A stretch of 62,152 bases of DNA from Syntrophorhabdaceae bacterium (GCA_026415675.1 JAOAGQ010000066.1:1-62152); one strand, 5' to 3'. Counted from the stretch's first letter, positions 25,851 through 35,506 are shown. Notes: generated from the sequence alone by a model not told the origin. Made by a program: numbers and translations.

Positions 25851-28800
25851 TCAAGAAACAGGGCCTTCCTCTGATTCGTATTCCCATTTCCCCAGATAGA
25901 CCGCCCCTGATGAACCGTCTATGGAGAGAAAATCCCCTGTTTTTATCATCTTCCCATCGACCATCGCGTAACCTTTCGCTTCATAGACTTTAAGTTTACC
26001 GAAGCCGACAACCCCCACTTTGTCGAGCTGAGGGATGGTTACGGCAGCATGGGATGTGCTCCCTCCCTTCGATGTGAGAAGGCCATCCACCTTAAGGAGG
26101 ACCCCAACATCATCGGGGACCGTATCGGGTCTTAGGAGAATAAGGGGTGATTCTCTATCCCTTTCCTTAAACCTCGAGATGTCTTCCTCAGAAAAGACCA
26201 CCCTACCGCTTATGGCCCCTCCTCCTACGCCTATACCCATACCCAAAAAGGAATCATTCAGTGCTTCCGTAACTTTAAATTTTCTCAAAACCCTATTTTC
26301 CCGCTGGATCATATCCCTTACCTGGAGTATGTACAGGCCCTGTCTGGTAGGATTTTCAAAGGTGAACTCTATCTCCTGGTGGTTAAAACCCTTCTCATAT
26401 ATGAGTATCTCCGATAGTCTTAAAAGTTCTTGGTATATCTCAGGGAACGTCTTCTCGAGGGATATGCTCGAGGTCCTCCACTGCTCTTTTCTCTGAACTT
26501 CTGTTATAGGATATGTTTCTACAAGGCCTGAGACGATATCGTCTCCCTGGACGCCGAAGATGAAGTCTCCGTATAGATTCACCGATGGGGTATGACCCTT
26601 TGGATTACGGGTAAAGATCACTCCAGATCCAGAATAATTATTTAAATTGCCGAACACCATTTTCTGGACGATAACTGCGGTGCCCCACTCGTCGGAGATC
26701 TGCATCTGTCTTCTATAGGTCCTTGCCTGTTCCGAAAACCAGGATGCAAAAACCTTAAGTATAGCCTGCTCGAGTTGCTTATAAGGGTTTAACGGTAGTT
26801 CTATCCCCCTCTCTTCGATTACCTTTCTATACGCAACCGTTATCTCCCTCATTACATCAGGCTCAAACTCTATCTTCCGGGATACGTTATATCTCTCTTT
26901 AAATCTTTCCATTATGGTGTCAAAGGTGTTACGATCCACGCCGTGAAACATGGCCCAAGCCTGTAAAAACCTCCTGTAAGAATCCCATGCAGCCCATCCG
27001 AAATGCTTCTTTTTACTTAAACCCTGGGCTATCTCGTCATTTATCCCAACATTCAGAAAAGAACGCATCATACCTGGAAGGGAGATGGTGGCACCGCTTC
27101 TCACAGATAAGAGCAAGGGGTTTCTCGTGTCACCGTATCTGCACCCTGTCAATTTTTCGAGTTCCTGTATCTCTCTCGAGATTCTGCTACTTAAATCCTT
27201 GAATATGTATTTATAGCCCACCACAGCATCCAACCCCCTGAAGACCTCGGTTGTGATAATAAAACCAGGGGGAACGGGAAACGACATGGAGGCGAGTTTT
27301 TTAAGAAAATATCCTTTATTCCCCACAAGAATAGGGTTGTCCGTATCATGGTTCTCCTTGTAAATAGGCGATATGGCAAGCTCTGGTATATACGCCATAA
27401 CAAGATTCAAGATGTGCTTGTTATCTTTGAATTTTTCGAGCTCCGCACTTAGATTTTTGATGATGCTGTTATTAAGATTGTCGAGGATCTGAAGGCCAAA
27501 GGCAGAGGATATGATGGAACGGTAGAACGCTTCCGAGTGCTGGTATATGAGTTCTTCCATCGATTTTTCAGACGCATTTGTGGATACACCTTTTTTGTCA
27601 ACTATCTGTCTTATGATGATGGGAAGGTTAGAGCTGTGGGCATCTATATAATAGTCATGGATGATATCTTGAATACCTTTGGATATGAACTTGAATATGT
27701 CGATGTACTGATCTATAGAGAATTGCCGAACCTGGAGGGCGCTTGTCACATAGTTCATCTTCGTAACGAGGCCTTCCGTTGAGATGCCTTCTAAATCAAG
27801 GGCTTTTACATAAAGCCAGAGATACTCGTGTATCTTGAGAAGGGTGCTTTTTGTTATGAATTTTAGATTCAATGATGCCATCAGTCTTTCAAAGAGGAGA
27901 TTCGCAAGGCTTTCAAGACGCAAAGAGAAGCCCAGCGCCTCGAACTTCTCTTCCCGGTATGTGCCGTACATAGAAGGGATTCCTGTTGCAATATGCCTTT
28001 TATAATATATATTTTCGTACGGCAGGGTTTTCTCCGGGGAGAGTATCTTTTCTTTTAACCTCTCAATAAAGGAGAGAACGAGCACAAGGGCCCTGTAATG
28101 GTCCCCCTTTTTTAAATAGCCCCTTAAAGACTTTATCTTCCGGAGGTTAAAAAGGCCCGAGGCTTCCATATCCAGTAACAGTTCTGTGTGTTTAGGGTTA
28201 TATTTTTTAAAGAGGAGTTGGTAGAGCCTTATAAGAAGATAGGCCCTTTTTCTATCTCTGTCCTTTACCCCTTCAATCGCCGAGATCTCCCTTTCGATCC
28301 TTTTTTTCTCCCAGTCGAGAAGATTCTGGGGGATCAACCCTCCTTTATCGAAGATCTCTTTTATTACAACGTGCATCCCATCGTAATATTCTCCATTTCC
28401 AGTAATCTCATCGTATACCTCTTCGGGAAGATAATCCTTTATGTATTCTTTTGATCCCGAATAGTAATACCGTAAGATATTCTCAAGAAAATAGACGAGG
28501 GTGCTGTTGCTCTCTACATGGGATTGCTTCCTCAAGAAATGGATCAATCTGTCGTTTCTGTTGGAAAGCTCGTCCAATTCTGTCGAGGTCTCCCTTAGCT
28601 CCCCTTCCGCACCTATTTCGGTGAAGTATACGGGGAGTATCCTCAGTAGTTGTTTCATCAAATTATAGGCAGGCCCTATATCTGAGTTTAACAGGGCAGA
28701 GATGTCCCTCTGGAGGAGGTCCGTATCTTTTACAAAGACACCCCCTGTGTAAAGGTTGATGATTAATGCAGATAGGAGCCTCTTCGTCCATCGGGGCTTC

Positions 28801-30062
28801 ATGCTTATTATCTCGAGCCATGCCCTTATGTTTTTTACGTGGTGAGGGTTTGCCTTGATCTGCCATTCCGTGGTTGAGCCTTTAAGTTCAGGTTGCTGGA
28901 AACCAAAGGAGATCAATTCTTCGATAAGGACGTCCACAAGGGGGTGGTTATTCTTTTCAAACACCTCTTTTGCTATCGTTCTGATACAGTCTATGGTGGC
29001 CCCTGCATGGGTCTCTTTAAGACCCCCTTTTTTCAATGACCCGAAGATCTTTCTAATAAAATCATCCATATCTTTTAAATCTTTCTGGGCAAGGGCCTTC
29101 CCAAGGGTTCTGTTTATTTCCCTCAGTATATCCCCATAGACGTCCGATAGACCGGGATGCTGGATCATATGAAAAAGGAAATCGAGTTTTAATATGTGGT
29201 CCTTTCCTTTGAATATCTCCGTCCTTTCCACCATATCGGCTGCAATAAAGTAACCATCCACAATCTGGGAATAGTCAGGAAGGGATATATATAACCCATA
29301 GATTTCTTTTAATCCTAAACTTTTGAGGGTTTCTTGATCTTCGATTTTGTCAAGGAGGGTTTTGATATACCTTTTGCTCAAAGGTTCTATAATTTTATGG
29401 TATGCCTCTGCCTCTTTCTCAGTAAAACCATCCTCATCCAGAGGCCATTTCTCAGGATCGGGATTGTTTAGCCAGAACCGGTATGTCTCTTTAAACACCT
29501 TATTCGCAAAGCCAAATATGGTTGCGATAACATTAACATATTTATAGTCCATAAGGAGCTTTATCAAAGATTTTATGTTTCCCGAGGATTTCTTTAAGAT
29601 GTGCCCTTCTTCTTCGCAGAGCTTATCAAGGGAGCCAATTACAGAGGGTATAAGGGAGAGGTTTCTCTCTCTGAAGATACCCCCTGATGATAGTGTTGTG
29701 TTTAAAAATTCGAAAAGGTAGCGGAGGGCGGTTTCTTTTGTTTCAAGTTTTGGAGCATATCTTACTACATCAACGTATATTTCGGAGAGAAGCCTTATCC
29801 CTTCTAGGCCTGAATTATGTTTGTTTAGAATGTAGAAATCCCCAATAGAGAGGCCCTTTAACATCTTTAAGAGTTCATCCCAGTTTACATATGGATGATG
29901 GAACTCCGTTAGGACATCCTCAATCCTTTTAGATACACCATAGTGGTTTTCCCCTATCCTTCTAAGGGGCATATATTTTTCAGGTATCTCAACCCTTGCA
30001 GCGGTTCTCTCGAGATTTACCTGAAGGGCAGAGGGATAATAATGCTTTTTCTCCCTTTCCAT
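25851..30062 (-). CDS. PPDK-like dikinase lacking the PEP/pyruvate barrel, with a 900-residue novel N-terminus
   Basis: 1403 residues. About 1-900 is a largely helical region I do not recognise. About 905-1290 is the pyruvate phosphate dikinase ATP-grasp domain (NKGYFLKKL...VPPGFIIT, SVRSGATISLPGMM, AAWDSYRRFLQAW, DEWGTAVIVQKMVFGN, GVIFTRNPKG, YILQVRDM). About 1290-1385 is the phosphohistidine swivel domain with catalytic His1338 in GGSTSHAAV. The protein stops there, so the C-terminal PEP/pyruvate-binding TIM barrel of PPDK and PEP synthase is missing. By analogy with glucan water dikinase and rifampin phosphotransferase it could transfer the beta-phosphate of ATP via His to another substrate, perhaps bound by the N-terminus; this is inference. 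Start 30062 has AGAGG 6-7 bases upstream. Confidence 0.85.
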   Translation of the reverse strand: MEREKKHYYPSALQVNLERTAARVEIPEKYMPLRRIGENHYGVSKRIEDVLTEFHHPYVNWDELLKMLKGLSIGDFYILNKHNSGLEGIRLLSEIYVDVVRYAPKLETKETALRYLFEFLNTTLSSGGIFRERNLSLIPSVIGSLDKLCEEEGHILKKSSGNIKSLIKLLMDYKYVNVIATIFGFANKVFKETYRFWLNNPDPEKWPLDEDGFTEKEAEAYHKIIEPLSKRYIKTLLDKIEDQETLKSLGLKEIYGLYISLPDYSQIVDGYFIAADMVERTEIFKGKDHILKLDFLFHMIQHPGLSDVYGDILREINRTLGKALAQKDLKDMDDFIRKIFGSLKKGGLKETHAGATIDCIRTIAKEVFEKNNHPLVDVLIEELISFGFQQPELKGSTTEWQIKANPHHVKNIRAWLEIISMKPRWTKRLLSALIINLYTGGVFVKDTDLLQRDISALLNSDIGPAYNLMKQLLRILPVYFTEIGAEGELRETSTELDELSNRNDRLIHFLRKQSHVESNSTLVYFLENILRYYYSGSKEYIKDYLPEEVYDEITGNGEYYDGMHVVIKEIFDKGGLIPQNLLDWEKKRIEREISAIEGVKDRDRKRAYLLIRLYQLLFKKYNPKHTELLLDMEASGLFNLRKIKSLRGYLKKGDHYRALVLVLSFIERLKEKILSPEKTLPYENIYYKRHIATGIPSMYGTYREEKFEALGFSLRLESLANLLFERLMASLNLKFITKSTLLKIHEYLWLYVKALDLEGISTEGLVTKMNYVTSALQVRQFSIDQYIDIFKFISKGIQDIIHDYYIDAHSSNLPIIIRQIVDKKGVSTNASEKSMEELIYQHSEAFYRSIISSAFGLQILDNLNNSIIKNLSAELEKFKDNKHILNLVMAYIPELAISPIYKENHDTDNPILVGNKGYFLKKLASMSFPVPPGFIITTEVFRGLDAVVGYKYIFKDLSSRISREIQELEKLTGCRYGDTRNPLLLSVRSGATISLPGMMRSFLNVGINDEIAQGLSKKKHFGWAAWDSYRRFLQAWAMFHGVDRNTFDTIMERFKERYNVSRKIEFEPDVMREITVAYRKVIEERGIELPLNPYKQLEQAILKVFASWFSEQARTYRRQMQISDEWGTAVIVQKMVFGNLNNYSGSGVIFTRNPKGHTPSVNLYGDFIFGVQGDDIVSGLVETYPITEVQRKEQWRTSSISLEKTFPEIYQELLRLSEILIYEKGFNHQEIEFTFENPTRQGLYILQVRDMIQRENRVLRKFKVTEALNDSFLGMGIGVGGGAISGRVVFSEEDISRFKERDRESPLILLRPDTVPDDVGVLLKVDGLLTSKGGSTSHAAVTIPQLDKVGVVGFGKLKVYEAKGYAMVDGKMIKTGDFLSIDGSSGAVYLGKWEYESEEGPVS

Positions 30063-30146
30063 AGAAGACCTCTTTTTGTTTTTTTCTATTTTATACCACG
30101 ATAGAAAGGAAAAAAAGGAAATAATGTCCATTAAAACCTTCAGGGG

Positions 30147-30395
30147 TTATTCGAAAAAATCCCTTATCGCCTTGCTGTCAAGGAGTTTAATATTTAGGGA
30201 TGAGCCTTTCTTTGGGCGGTGCCCGACCATCCCCGTGATCTTTACTTTTATATCTTCGGTATTACATTTTATGCTTTTTGCAAGAAAATCCCTTATCTCT
30301 TTTATATCCCCTGGTTCGTAGCCTTCCATAGGGTATCTCGCAAGGACATAACCGTTGGGATGGATAAAAATTATCTCGTTTTCTTCTTTTTTCAT
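30147..30395 (-). CDS. Small protein of unknown function upstream of the dikinase-like gene
   Basis: 82 residues, no recognised family. It reads as a compact alpha/beta protein (IIFIHPNGYVLARYPMEGYEP, then DIKEIRDFLAKSIKCNTEDIKVKITGMVGHRPKKG). There is one Cys, no signal peptide and no membrane segment. It ends 84 bases before the dikinase-like gene on the same strand and probably shares its transcript. The ATG has no clear ribosome binding site. It diverges from the ferritin-like gene. Confidence 0.6.
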   Translation of the reverse strand: MKKEENEIIFIHPNGYVLARYPMEGYEPGDIKEIRDFLAKSIKCNTEDIKVKITGMVGHRPKKGSSLNIKLLDSKAIRDFFE

Positions 30396-30502
30396 TTTAG
30401 TTTGCTGTTCATTCCAATAAAATAAATCCGTATAATTATTTTATCGAGGGAGTTTTTAATTTCTTAAGGTTTTTAAAATCAAAAAACTCAACCCAGGAGG
30501 TA

Positions 30503-30531
30503 TCTACATACTTGATTGAATCGGTTATAAT
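30503..30531 (+). promoter_or_regulatory. Promoter of the ferritin-like gene
   Basis: TCTACA (30503-30508), 17-base spacer and a perfect TATAAT (30526-30531). The gene's GGAGG and ATG (30582) follow about 45 bases downstream. Confidence 0.5.
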
Positions 30532-30581
30532 TCATATATTTAGTAATCGAGTTTGTTACAAAAAATAATCGGAGGTGTATT

Positions 30582-31106
30582 ATGGATGAGAAAAAAAGGA
30601 TCGATGCCCTTGAGACAGCCCTGAATAATGAGATGAGGGAGAGGGAGTTTTACATCAAGCACGGGGAGAAAACGAATAACCCTGTAGGGAAGGCATTGTT
30701 TTTTAGAATAGCAGAGGATGAACTGGAACATTACGAACGACTGAAAAGACTACATGAACAGTGGAAGAAAGAGGGTAAATGGCCCGAGACATTACCCCTT
30801 GAGGTGAAAAAGACAAATGTAAAAGATGTGCTCCTTCAAACGATTAATTCTATCAATGTGGGGGACAAAACAGATGAAGGGGCGCTCGATGCGATAAAAA
30901 TTGCCATAGATTTCGAAGAAAAGGGGATAAGCCTTTACAAAGAATTAAGGGATGCTGTAGACGATGAAAAAGAAAAGAGATTTTTTGAACTCCTCGTATC
31001 GATTGAGACCGAACATTATCTTTCGTTGAAGGATGCAGAGGAGTATCTCGTGGATCCTTCTTCCTGGTTTATTAAGACTGAGCACCATACGTTGGATGGA
31101 GGTTGA
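30582..31106 (+). CDS. Ferritin-like (rubrerythrin-type) di-iron protein
   Basis: 174 residues, a four-helix ferritin-like bundle. Carboxylate/His iron-ligand patterns occur in both halves: NNEMREREFYIKHGEK and AEDELEHYERL in the first, IDFEEKGISLYKEL and SIETEHYLSLKDAEEYL in the second, matching E...ExxH twice. There is no rubredoxin domain. Relatives handle peroxide or oxygen stress in anaerobes. GGAGGT precedes the ATG by 5 bases. copA follows on the same strand after 56 bases, but cotranscription is not certain. Confidence 0.85.
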   Translation: MDEKKRIDALETALNNEMREREFYIKHGEKTNNPVGKALFFRIAEDELEHYERLKRLHEQWKKEGKWPETLPLEVKKTNVKDVLLQTINSINVGDKTDEGALDAIKIAIDFEEKGISLYKELRDAVDDEKEKRFFELLVSIETEHYLSLKDAEEYLVDPSSWFIKTEHHTLDGG

Positions 31107-31162
31107 TCCTTAAATTTTATAGAGACTACTTAATTTTAAATTTTTTTGATTTAGGGAGATAA

Positions 31163-33349
31163 ATGGCTGATAAGATAGAACTTCCCATTATAGGTATGAG
31201 TTGTGCTGCCTGTGCGGCAAGGATAGAGAAAGAACTGAACAAGTTGGGGGACATAAAGGAGGCCCAGGTAAACTTTCCTCTGAAAAAGGCCGTGATAATT
31301 CCGAAAAGGGAAATAGAGTTAAAAGAGGTGATAGGTATCATAAGGGAGCTGGGCTATGATGTTGACCTTGAAAAAGACGTTACCATAAGGGCAAAGAAGG
31401 AAGAGGATGAACTCAGAAAGGATTTTATCTGGTCAGCCCTTTTCAGTTTGCTGATCATGGTATTCTCTATGGGAATTACCCTTCCATATAACAATTTTGT
31501 CCTCCTCCTTCTCTCCTTGCCTGTCCAGGTCTATTTTGGTATGAGATTCCATAGGCCTGCCCTTAAGAATTTGATGCATTTTACCGCAGATATGAATACC
31601 CTCATTTCTGTTGGTACATGGGCAGCCTTTTTATACAGTGCTTTTGTCACATTCTTTCCCCATATAATCATCGGTGCCCGGATGGAGCCCCATACATATT
31701 TTGATTCAAGCGCCATGATAATCACCCTTATAATATTCGGGAGACTCCTCGAATCAAAGGCAAAGACGAAGACATACACCGCAATCAAGATGTTATATGA
31801 ACTCTCCCCGAAAGAATGCGTTTTAATAAAGGACGGAAGGGAGTTTAAGGTCCCGACGGATACGATTGAAGTAGGGGACTATGTGGTGATAAGGCCTGGA
31901 GAAAGGATACCAGTTGACGGTGTGGTGGTGGAGGGCGATACGTATGTGAATGAGTCCATGATCACAGGGGAAAGCATTCCTGTACACAAAAAGAGGGATG
32001 ATGAGGTGATAGGGGGTACGATCAACGGAAAAGGGGCGATAACGGTAAGGGTTACAAGGATAGGCAAGGATACAACCCTTGCTAAGGTAATACGTCTTGT
32101 TGAGGAGGCACAGTTTACAAAGGCCCCTGTCCAGAGACTTGCCGATAAGGTCTCCGGTATCTTTGTGCCGATTGTGATCTTGATTGCCATAGCCGCATTC
32201 TTTGTATGGTTTATCTTCGGTCCTGAACCAAAGATCACAAACGGCATGCTCTCTTTTGTGAGCGTCTTGATAATAGCTTGTCCCTGTGCATTAGGTCTTG
32301 CGACACCTACTGCGATTATGGTTGCATCCGGGGTTGGGGCTAAAAAGGGTGTTCTGATAAAGAGTGCAGAGGCCCTTGAGCTTTCAAGCAAGGTTAGATA
32401 TGTTCTCTTTGATAAAACAGGAACATTGACGGAAGGTAGGATCATCCTCTCTGAGTTGATCCCCGTTTATGGTAAAACGGATGGGGAGGTGCTTAGGATA
32501 GCGTATAACCTTGAAAAACAATCGGAGCACCCATTTTCAGAGGCACTGAGAAAAAAGGCGGAGGAGAAAGGCATTGAAAATTTACAGGTAATCGAATTTA
32601 TGGCTATTCCTGGCAAGGGTATAAAGGGCATAATAGACGGTAAACGGTATTTTATAGGAAACAGGGCCTTCTATGAAGAAACGGGAAAAACGATTCCGGA
32701 ACACCTTTTATCCATATATAAGGAAAAGGAGAGGGAAGGAAAGTCTCCAGTTTTAATCTGGGGGGAAGATGGTATCATCGGTATCCTCGCATTCAGCGAT
32801 GAAATCAGGGAAGAGTCAAGAGATGTTGTCCATGAATTAAAGGGGTCTAATATAGAACCCGTTATGCTCACAGGGGATAGCATGGAAGGGGCAAAAAACA
32901 TAGCGGAGAGGGTAGGTATCGAAACCTTCTACTACCGTGTACTCCCCGAAAAAAAGGCAAGTATAGTGGAGGAGTACAAGAAAAAAGGGGTCACCATAAT
33001 GGTGGGGGATGGTATAAACGATGCTCCCTCTCTTGCAACGGCCCATGTAGGAGTGGCGATGGGAAAGGGTACCGATATTGCGATCGAGTCTGCCGATGTG
33101 GTCCTCATGAAGGGGCAGCTATCCCGCCTTATCACCCTGATTAGGCTTTCGAAAAGAACCATGCTGGTGATAAAAGAGAACCTTTTCTGGGCATTCATCT
33201 ATAATATTCTCGGTATTCCCGTTGCCTTTGGCCTTTTATACCCCTTTTTCGGGATAAGGTTTGAACCCGTATACGGTGCTATAGCGATGATGGTAAGCTC
33301 TATTTCTGTTGTTACCAATTCTTTGAGGTTGAGGATGTTTAAAGATTGA
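31163..33349 (+). CDS. copA: Copper-translocating P1B-type ATPase
   Basis: Exports monovalent copper from the cytoplasm using ATP. It is 728 residues, with one N-terminal heavy-metal domain carrying GMSCAACAARIE (CxxC, near 10-21) and eight predicted membrane helices. The transport-site CPC is at 373-375 (IIACPCALGLATP), the phosphorylation motif is DKTGTLT with Asp417, the SEHPF motif of P1B ATPases is present, and so is the hinge VGDGINDAPSL. All catalytic motifs are intact, and the C-terminal helices with the segment MMVSSISVVTNSLRL fit Cu(I) pumps. A chaperone or regulator is not adjacent. Confidence 0.96.
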   Translation: MADKIELPIIGMSCAACAARIEKELNKLGDIKEAQVNFPLKKAVIIPKREIELKEVIGIIRELGYDVDLEKDVTIRAKKEEDELRKDFIWSALFSLLIMVFSMGITLPYNNFVLLLLSLPVQVYFGMRFHRPALKNLMHFTADMNTLISVGTWAAFLYSAFVTFFPHIIIGARMEPHTYFDSSAMIITLIIFGRLLESKAKTKTYTAIKMLYELSPKECVLIKDGREFKVPTDTIEVGDYVVIRPGERIPVDGVVVEGDTYVNESMITGESIPVHKKRDDEVIGGTINGKGAITVRVTRIGKDTTLAKVIRLVEEAQFTKAPVQRLADKVSGIFVPIVILIAIAAFFVWFIFGPEPKITNGMLSFVSVLIIACPCALGLATPTAIMVASGVGAKKGVLIKSAEALELSSKVRYVLFDKTGTLTEGRIILSELIPVYGKTDGEVLRIAYNLEKQSEHPFSEALRKKAEEKGIENLQVIEFMAIPGKGIKGIIDGKRYFIGNRAFYEETGKTIPEHLLSIYKEKEREGKSPVLIWGEDGIIGILAFSDEIREESRDVVHELKGSNIEPVMLTGDSMEGAKNIAERVGIETFYYRVLPEKKASIVEEYKKKGVTIMVGDGINDAPSLATAHVGVAMGKGTDIAIESADVVLMKGQLSRLITLIRLSKRTMLVIKENLFWAFIYNILGIPVAFGLLYPFFGIRFEPVYGAIAMMVSSISVVTNSLRLRMFKD

Positions 33350-33360
33350 TAAGGATAATG

Positions 33361-33389
33361 TTGACAAAGACGTGTACGATTATTATCAT
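33361..33389 (+). promoter_or_regulatory. Strong promoter of trxA
   Basis: Perfect TTGACA (33361-33366), 17-base spacer and TATCAT (33384-33389). The same hexamers and spacing occur before the acyl-CoA ligase gene at 53111. Confidence 0.7.
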
Positions 33390-33419
33390 TTAAATCCATA
33401 AAATCTAAGGAGGTTCGAG

Positions 33420-33746
33420 ATGGGTAAGGCAATGGCAGTAACGGACGGTCAGTTTTCAAAAGAGGTCCTCGAATCGGAGATACCGGTACTCGTTGATTTC
33501 TGGGCTACCTGGTGCGGACCATGTCAGATGATGGGGCCTGTGATAGATTCTTTAGCCGCCGATTACGAGGGTAAGGTAAAGGTCATGAAGATGAACATAG
33601 ATGAGAACCCCTTAACACCTGTAAAATATGGTATACGGAGTATCCCCACCCTTATTCTTTTCAATAAGGGAGAGGTGGTGGAAAGGGTTGTGGGGGCCCA
33701 ACCGAAACCTGCCGTTGAAAATATGATAAAAAAAGTCGTCCTTTGA
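33420..33746 (+). CDS. trxA: Thioredoxin
   Basis: A small cytoplasmic dithiol reductant of 108 residues. The redox motif WCGPC occupies 31-35 within VDFWATWCGPCQMMGPV, and the cis-Pro loop reads SIPTLILFNKGE. The length is normal and no signal peptide is present. AAGGAGG (33407-33413) lies 6 bases before the ATG, and a strong promoter precedes it. The thioesterase gene begins one base after its stop. Confidence 0.96.
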   Translation: MGKAMAVTDGQFSKEVLESEIPVLVDFWATWCGPCQMMGPVIDSLAADYEGKVKVMKMNIDENPLTPVKYGIRSIPTLILFNKGEVVERVVGAQPKPAVENMIKKVVL

Positions 33747-33747
33747 T

Positions 33748-34164
33748 ATGGATGAAGAGAAGAAGGCGATTTTTTTTAAGAGGGTTGAGGAGGAACCCCT
33801 CGCACGCTTACTCGGTATAAGATTGAAGGATGTCGATGAGGGATACGCCCTCTGCGAGATGGAGTATACAGAGAGGCTGGATAATATATACGGCAGTGCC
33901 CATGGGGGTGCCATATTTTCCCTTATCGATGAGGCCTTTGAGATATCTTCCAATAGCCATGAGAATATAGCCGTTGCCCTGAACATGAATGTGACCTATA
34001 TGAGGCCTCCTAAGAAAGGGTCTTTACTGACGGCGGAATCGAAAGAGGTAAACAGGACAAAAAGAACCGCCTCATATACGATATGGGTAAGGGAAGGGGA
34101 TCAGCCGATAGCACTCTGCCAGGCCCTTGTGTTTATTAAGGAACAGAGAATCCCTTTTTTATAG
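33748..34164 (+). CDS. PaaI-family hotdog-fold thioesterase
   Basis: 138 residues. The hotdog-fold signature NIYGSAHGGAIFSLIDEAFE (about 45-65) contains the HGG and acidic residue used for acyl-CoA thioester hydrolysis in PaaI-type enzymes. The strand NMNVTYMRPPKKGSLLTAE and a C-terminal ALCQALVF complete the fold. The acyl group hydrolysed is not predictable. It starts one base after trxA and is probably cotranscribed. Confidence 0.87.
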   Translation: MDEEKKAIFFKRVEEEPLARLLGIRLKDVDEGYALCEMEYTERLDNIYGSAHGGAIFSLIDEAFEISSNSHENIAVALNMNVTYMRPPKKGSLLTAESKEVNRTKRTASYTIWVREGDQPIALCQALVFIKEQRIPFL

Positions 34165-34213
34165 AATTTTTGCGCTAAGATTGTTAAGGGATTAAAGAAT
34201 TAAACGGTGATGA

Positions 34214-35476
34214 CTACTTTGGCGTAATCGTGATCCTCGCCCTTTTCGGTTTCTCCCCCTCCACAATCACGCGATCCTCTTTTACAAGATATCTCACCAC
34301 CTCTCCGGTGAGTCTATCCCTGTCCGTATAAACAACCACATTTCCTTTAAGGATAATCTCCCCCTTTCCGTTATCGAAGATCGCCTCATTACAGGTGGCC
34401 GTTCTTTCGTTTTTTATGATCTTTACATTCCCCTTTGCGTGGGCCTTCTCTATCTCATTTGTGTTTTCGTTCATCTGAGCCTCTATCGTATCGGAAAATA
34501 TGAAAAGGTCCTCCTGTCTCGCTACGACATTCCCTTTGAATACCACGTATTTTTCCTTGTCAAAACCTTCCATGGTATCTGAGACGATATCGATGGGCTT
34601 GGATTCGTCGAAAAACGTTAATTTATCCTCTTTTTCCCCCTTTTTAGTCGGGGCCGCAACCTGGGGGTTCAAAGGGATGTCCCTTTTTTTAATCGTTTCC
34701 TGAGCGTATAAAGGGGTATCTGCCGTTGCAAGTCGGAGGGTTTTTCTCTCTCTTACCCCTCCTCTTAAGAGGGGACTCTTCGGGTATTCGCTTCTTAATC
34801 TCTCAAAATAGAAATCACTCTTCTGTAAATCCCCCATCTCTTGATACGATAGACTGAGGTAATATAAGGCTTTGTCTTGCCCTTGGGCTTTTGGATATTT
34901 TTTCAAAAAATACTCAAGTCTTATTATCGCTGCGTTATATCGATATGTGTTGAAATAGAATTCCCCGATACTCAACTCCCTGTCCGCGAGTTTCTGTTCG
35001 AGAACCTCTATCCTCTTCTCCCCTTCCTTTGTATAACTGCTTGAAGGAAAACGGTTTTTAAGAAATGTATACCGGTCTAACGCTTTTAATGTATAGGCCT
35101 GATCCCTATCAAAGGGGAGGGAGAGTTTTTCGTAACAATCGCCGAGTCTTTTCAGAACATAGGGTACATTTTCGTCATCGGGATGGGCATTGAGAAAGTC
35201 TTCGTACACCCCCGAGGCAAGGACATACTCTTTCCTTTCAAAATAGACATCCCCTAATTTTACCGTTGCTATGAAAGATATGGGGTCAAAGGGGAAGTTT
35301 TCCCTGATCCTTGAAAAGTTTTCGATGGCCTTGTCGTATTTCTTTGCCTTCATGAAATTTATGCCTTCTACGTATAGATCCCCAGGGTTGTCCGATTTTT
35401 TTACAGCCTTCGGGGAGCATGCAAAAATAGAAGAAATGAGTAGAAAAATGAACAATTTCTTAACCGTTGATATCAT
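34214..35476 (-). CDS. BamD-LptA fusion lipoprotein
   Basis: 420 residues with two outer-membrane biogenesis modules. The N-terminus is a lipoprotein signal with the lipobox Cys at residue 20 (SSIFAC). Residues about 30-230 form TPR-type repeats of the BamD/YfiO family (DLYVEGINFMKAKKYDKAIENFSRI, EYFLKKYPKAQGQDKALYYLSLSYQ). After a Lys- and Pro-rich linker, about 285-420 is an OstA/LptA-type beta-jellyroll (PIDIVSDTMEGFDKEKYVVFKGNV, GNVKIIKNERTATCNEAIFDNGKGEIILKGNVVVY). BamD assembles outer-membrane proteins and LptA carries lipopolysaccharide across the periplasm. ATG 35476 is preferred; a TTG at 35500 is possible. It diverges from rsmG by 30 bases. Confidence 0.87.
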   Translation of the reverse strand: MISTVKKLFIFLLISSIFACSPKAVKKSDNPGDLYVEGINFMKAKKYDKAIENFSRIRENFPFDPISFIATVKLGDVYFERKEYVLASGVYEDFLNAHPDDENVPYVLKRLGDCYEKLSLPFDRDQAYTLKALDRYTFLKNRFPSSSYTKEGEKRIEVLEQKLADRELSIGEFYFNTYRYNAAIIRLEYFLKKYPKAQGQDKALYYLSLSYQEMGDLQKSDFYFERLRSEYPKSPLLRGGVRERKTLRLATADTPLYAQETIKKRDIPLNPQVAAPTKKGEKEDKLTFFDESKPIDIVSDTMEGFDKEKYVVFKGNVVARQEDLFIFSDTIEAQMNENTNEIEKAHAKGNVKIIKNERTATCNEAIFDNGKGEIILKGNVVVYTDRDRLTGEVVRYLVKEDRVIVEGEKPKRARITITPK

Positions 35477-35506
35477 GGTGTTAAGTATAACAGAAGGCAA
35501 AAAATT

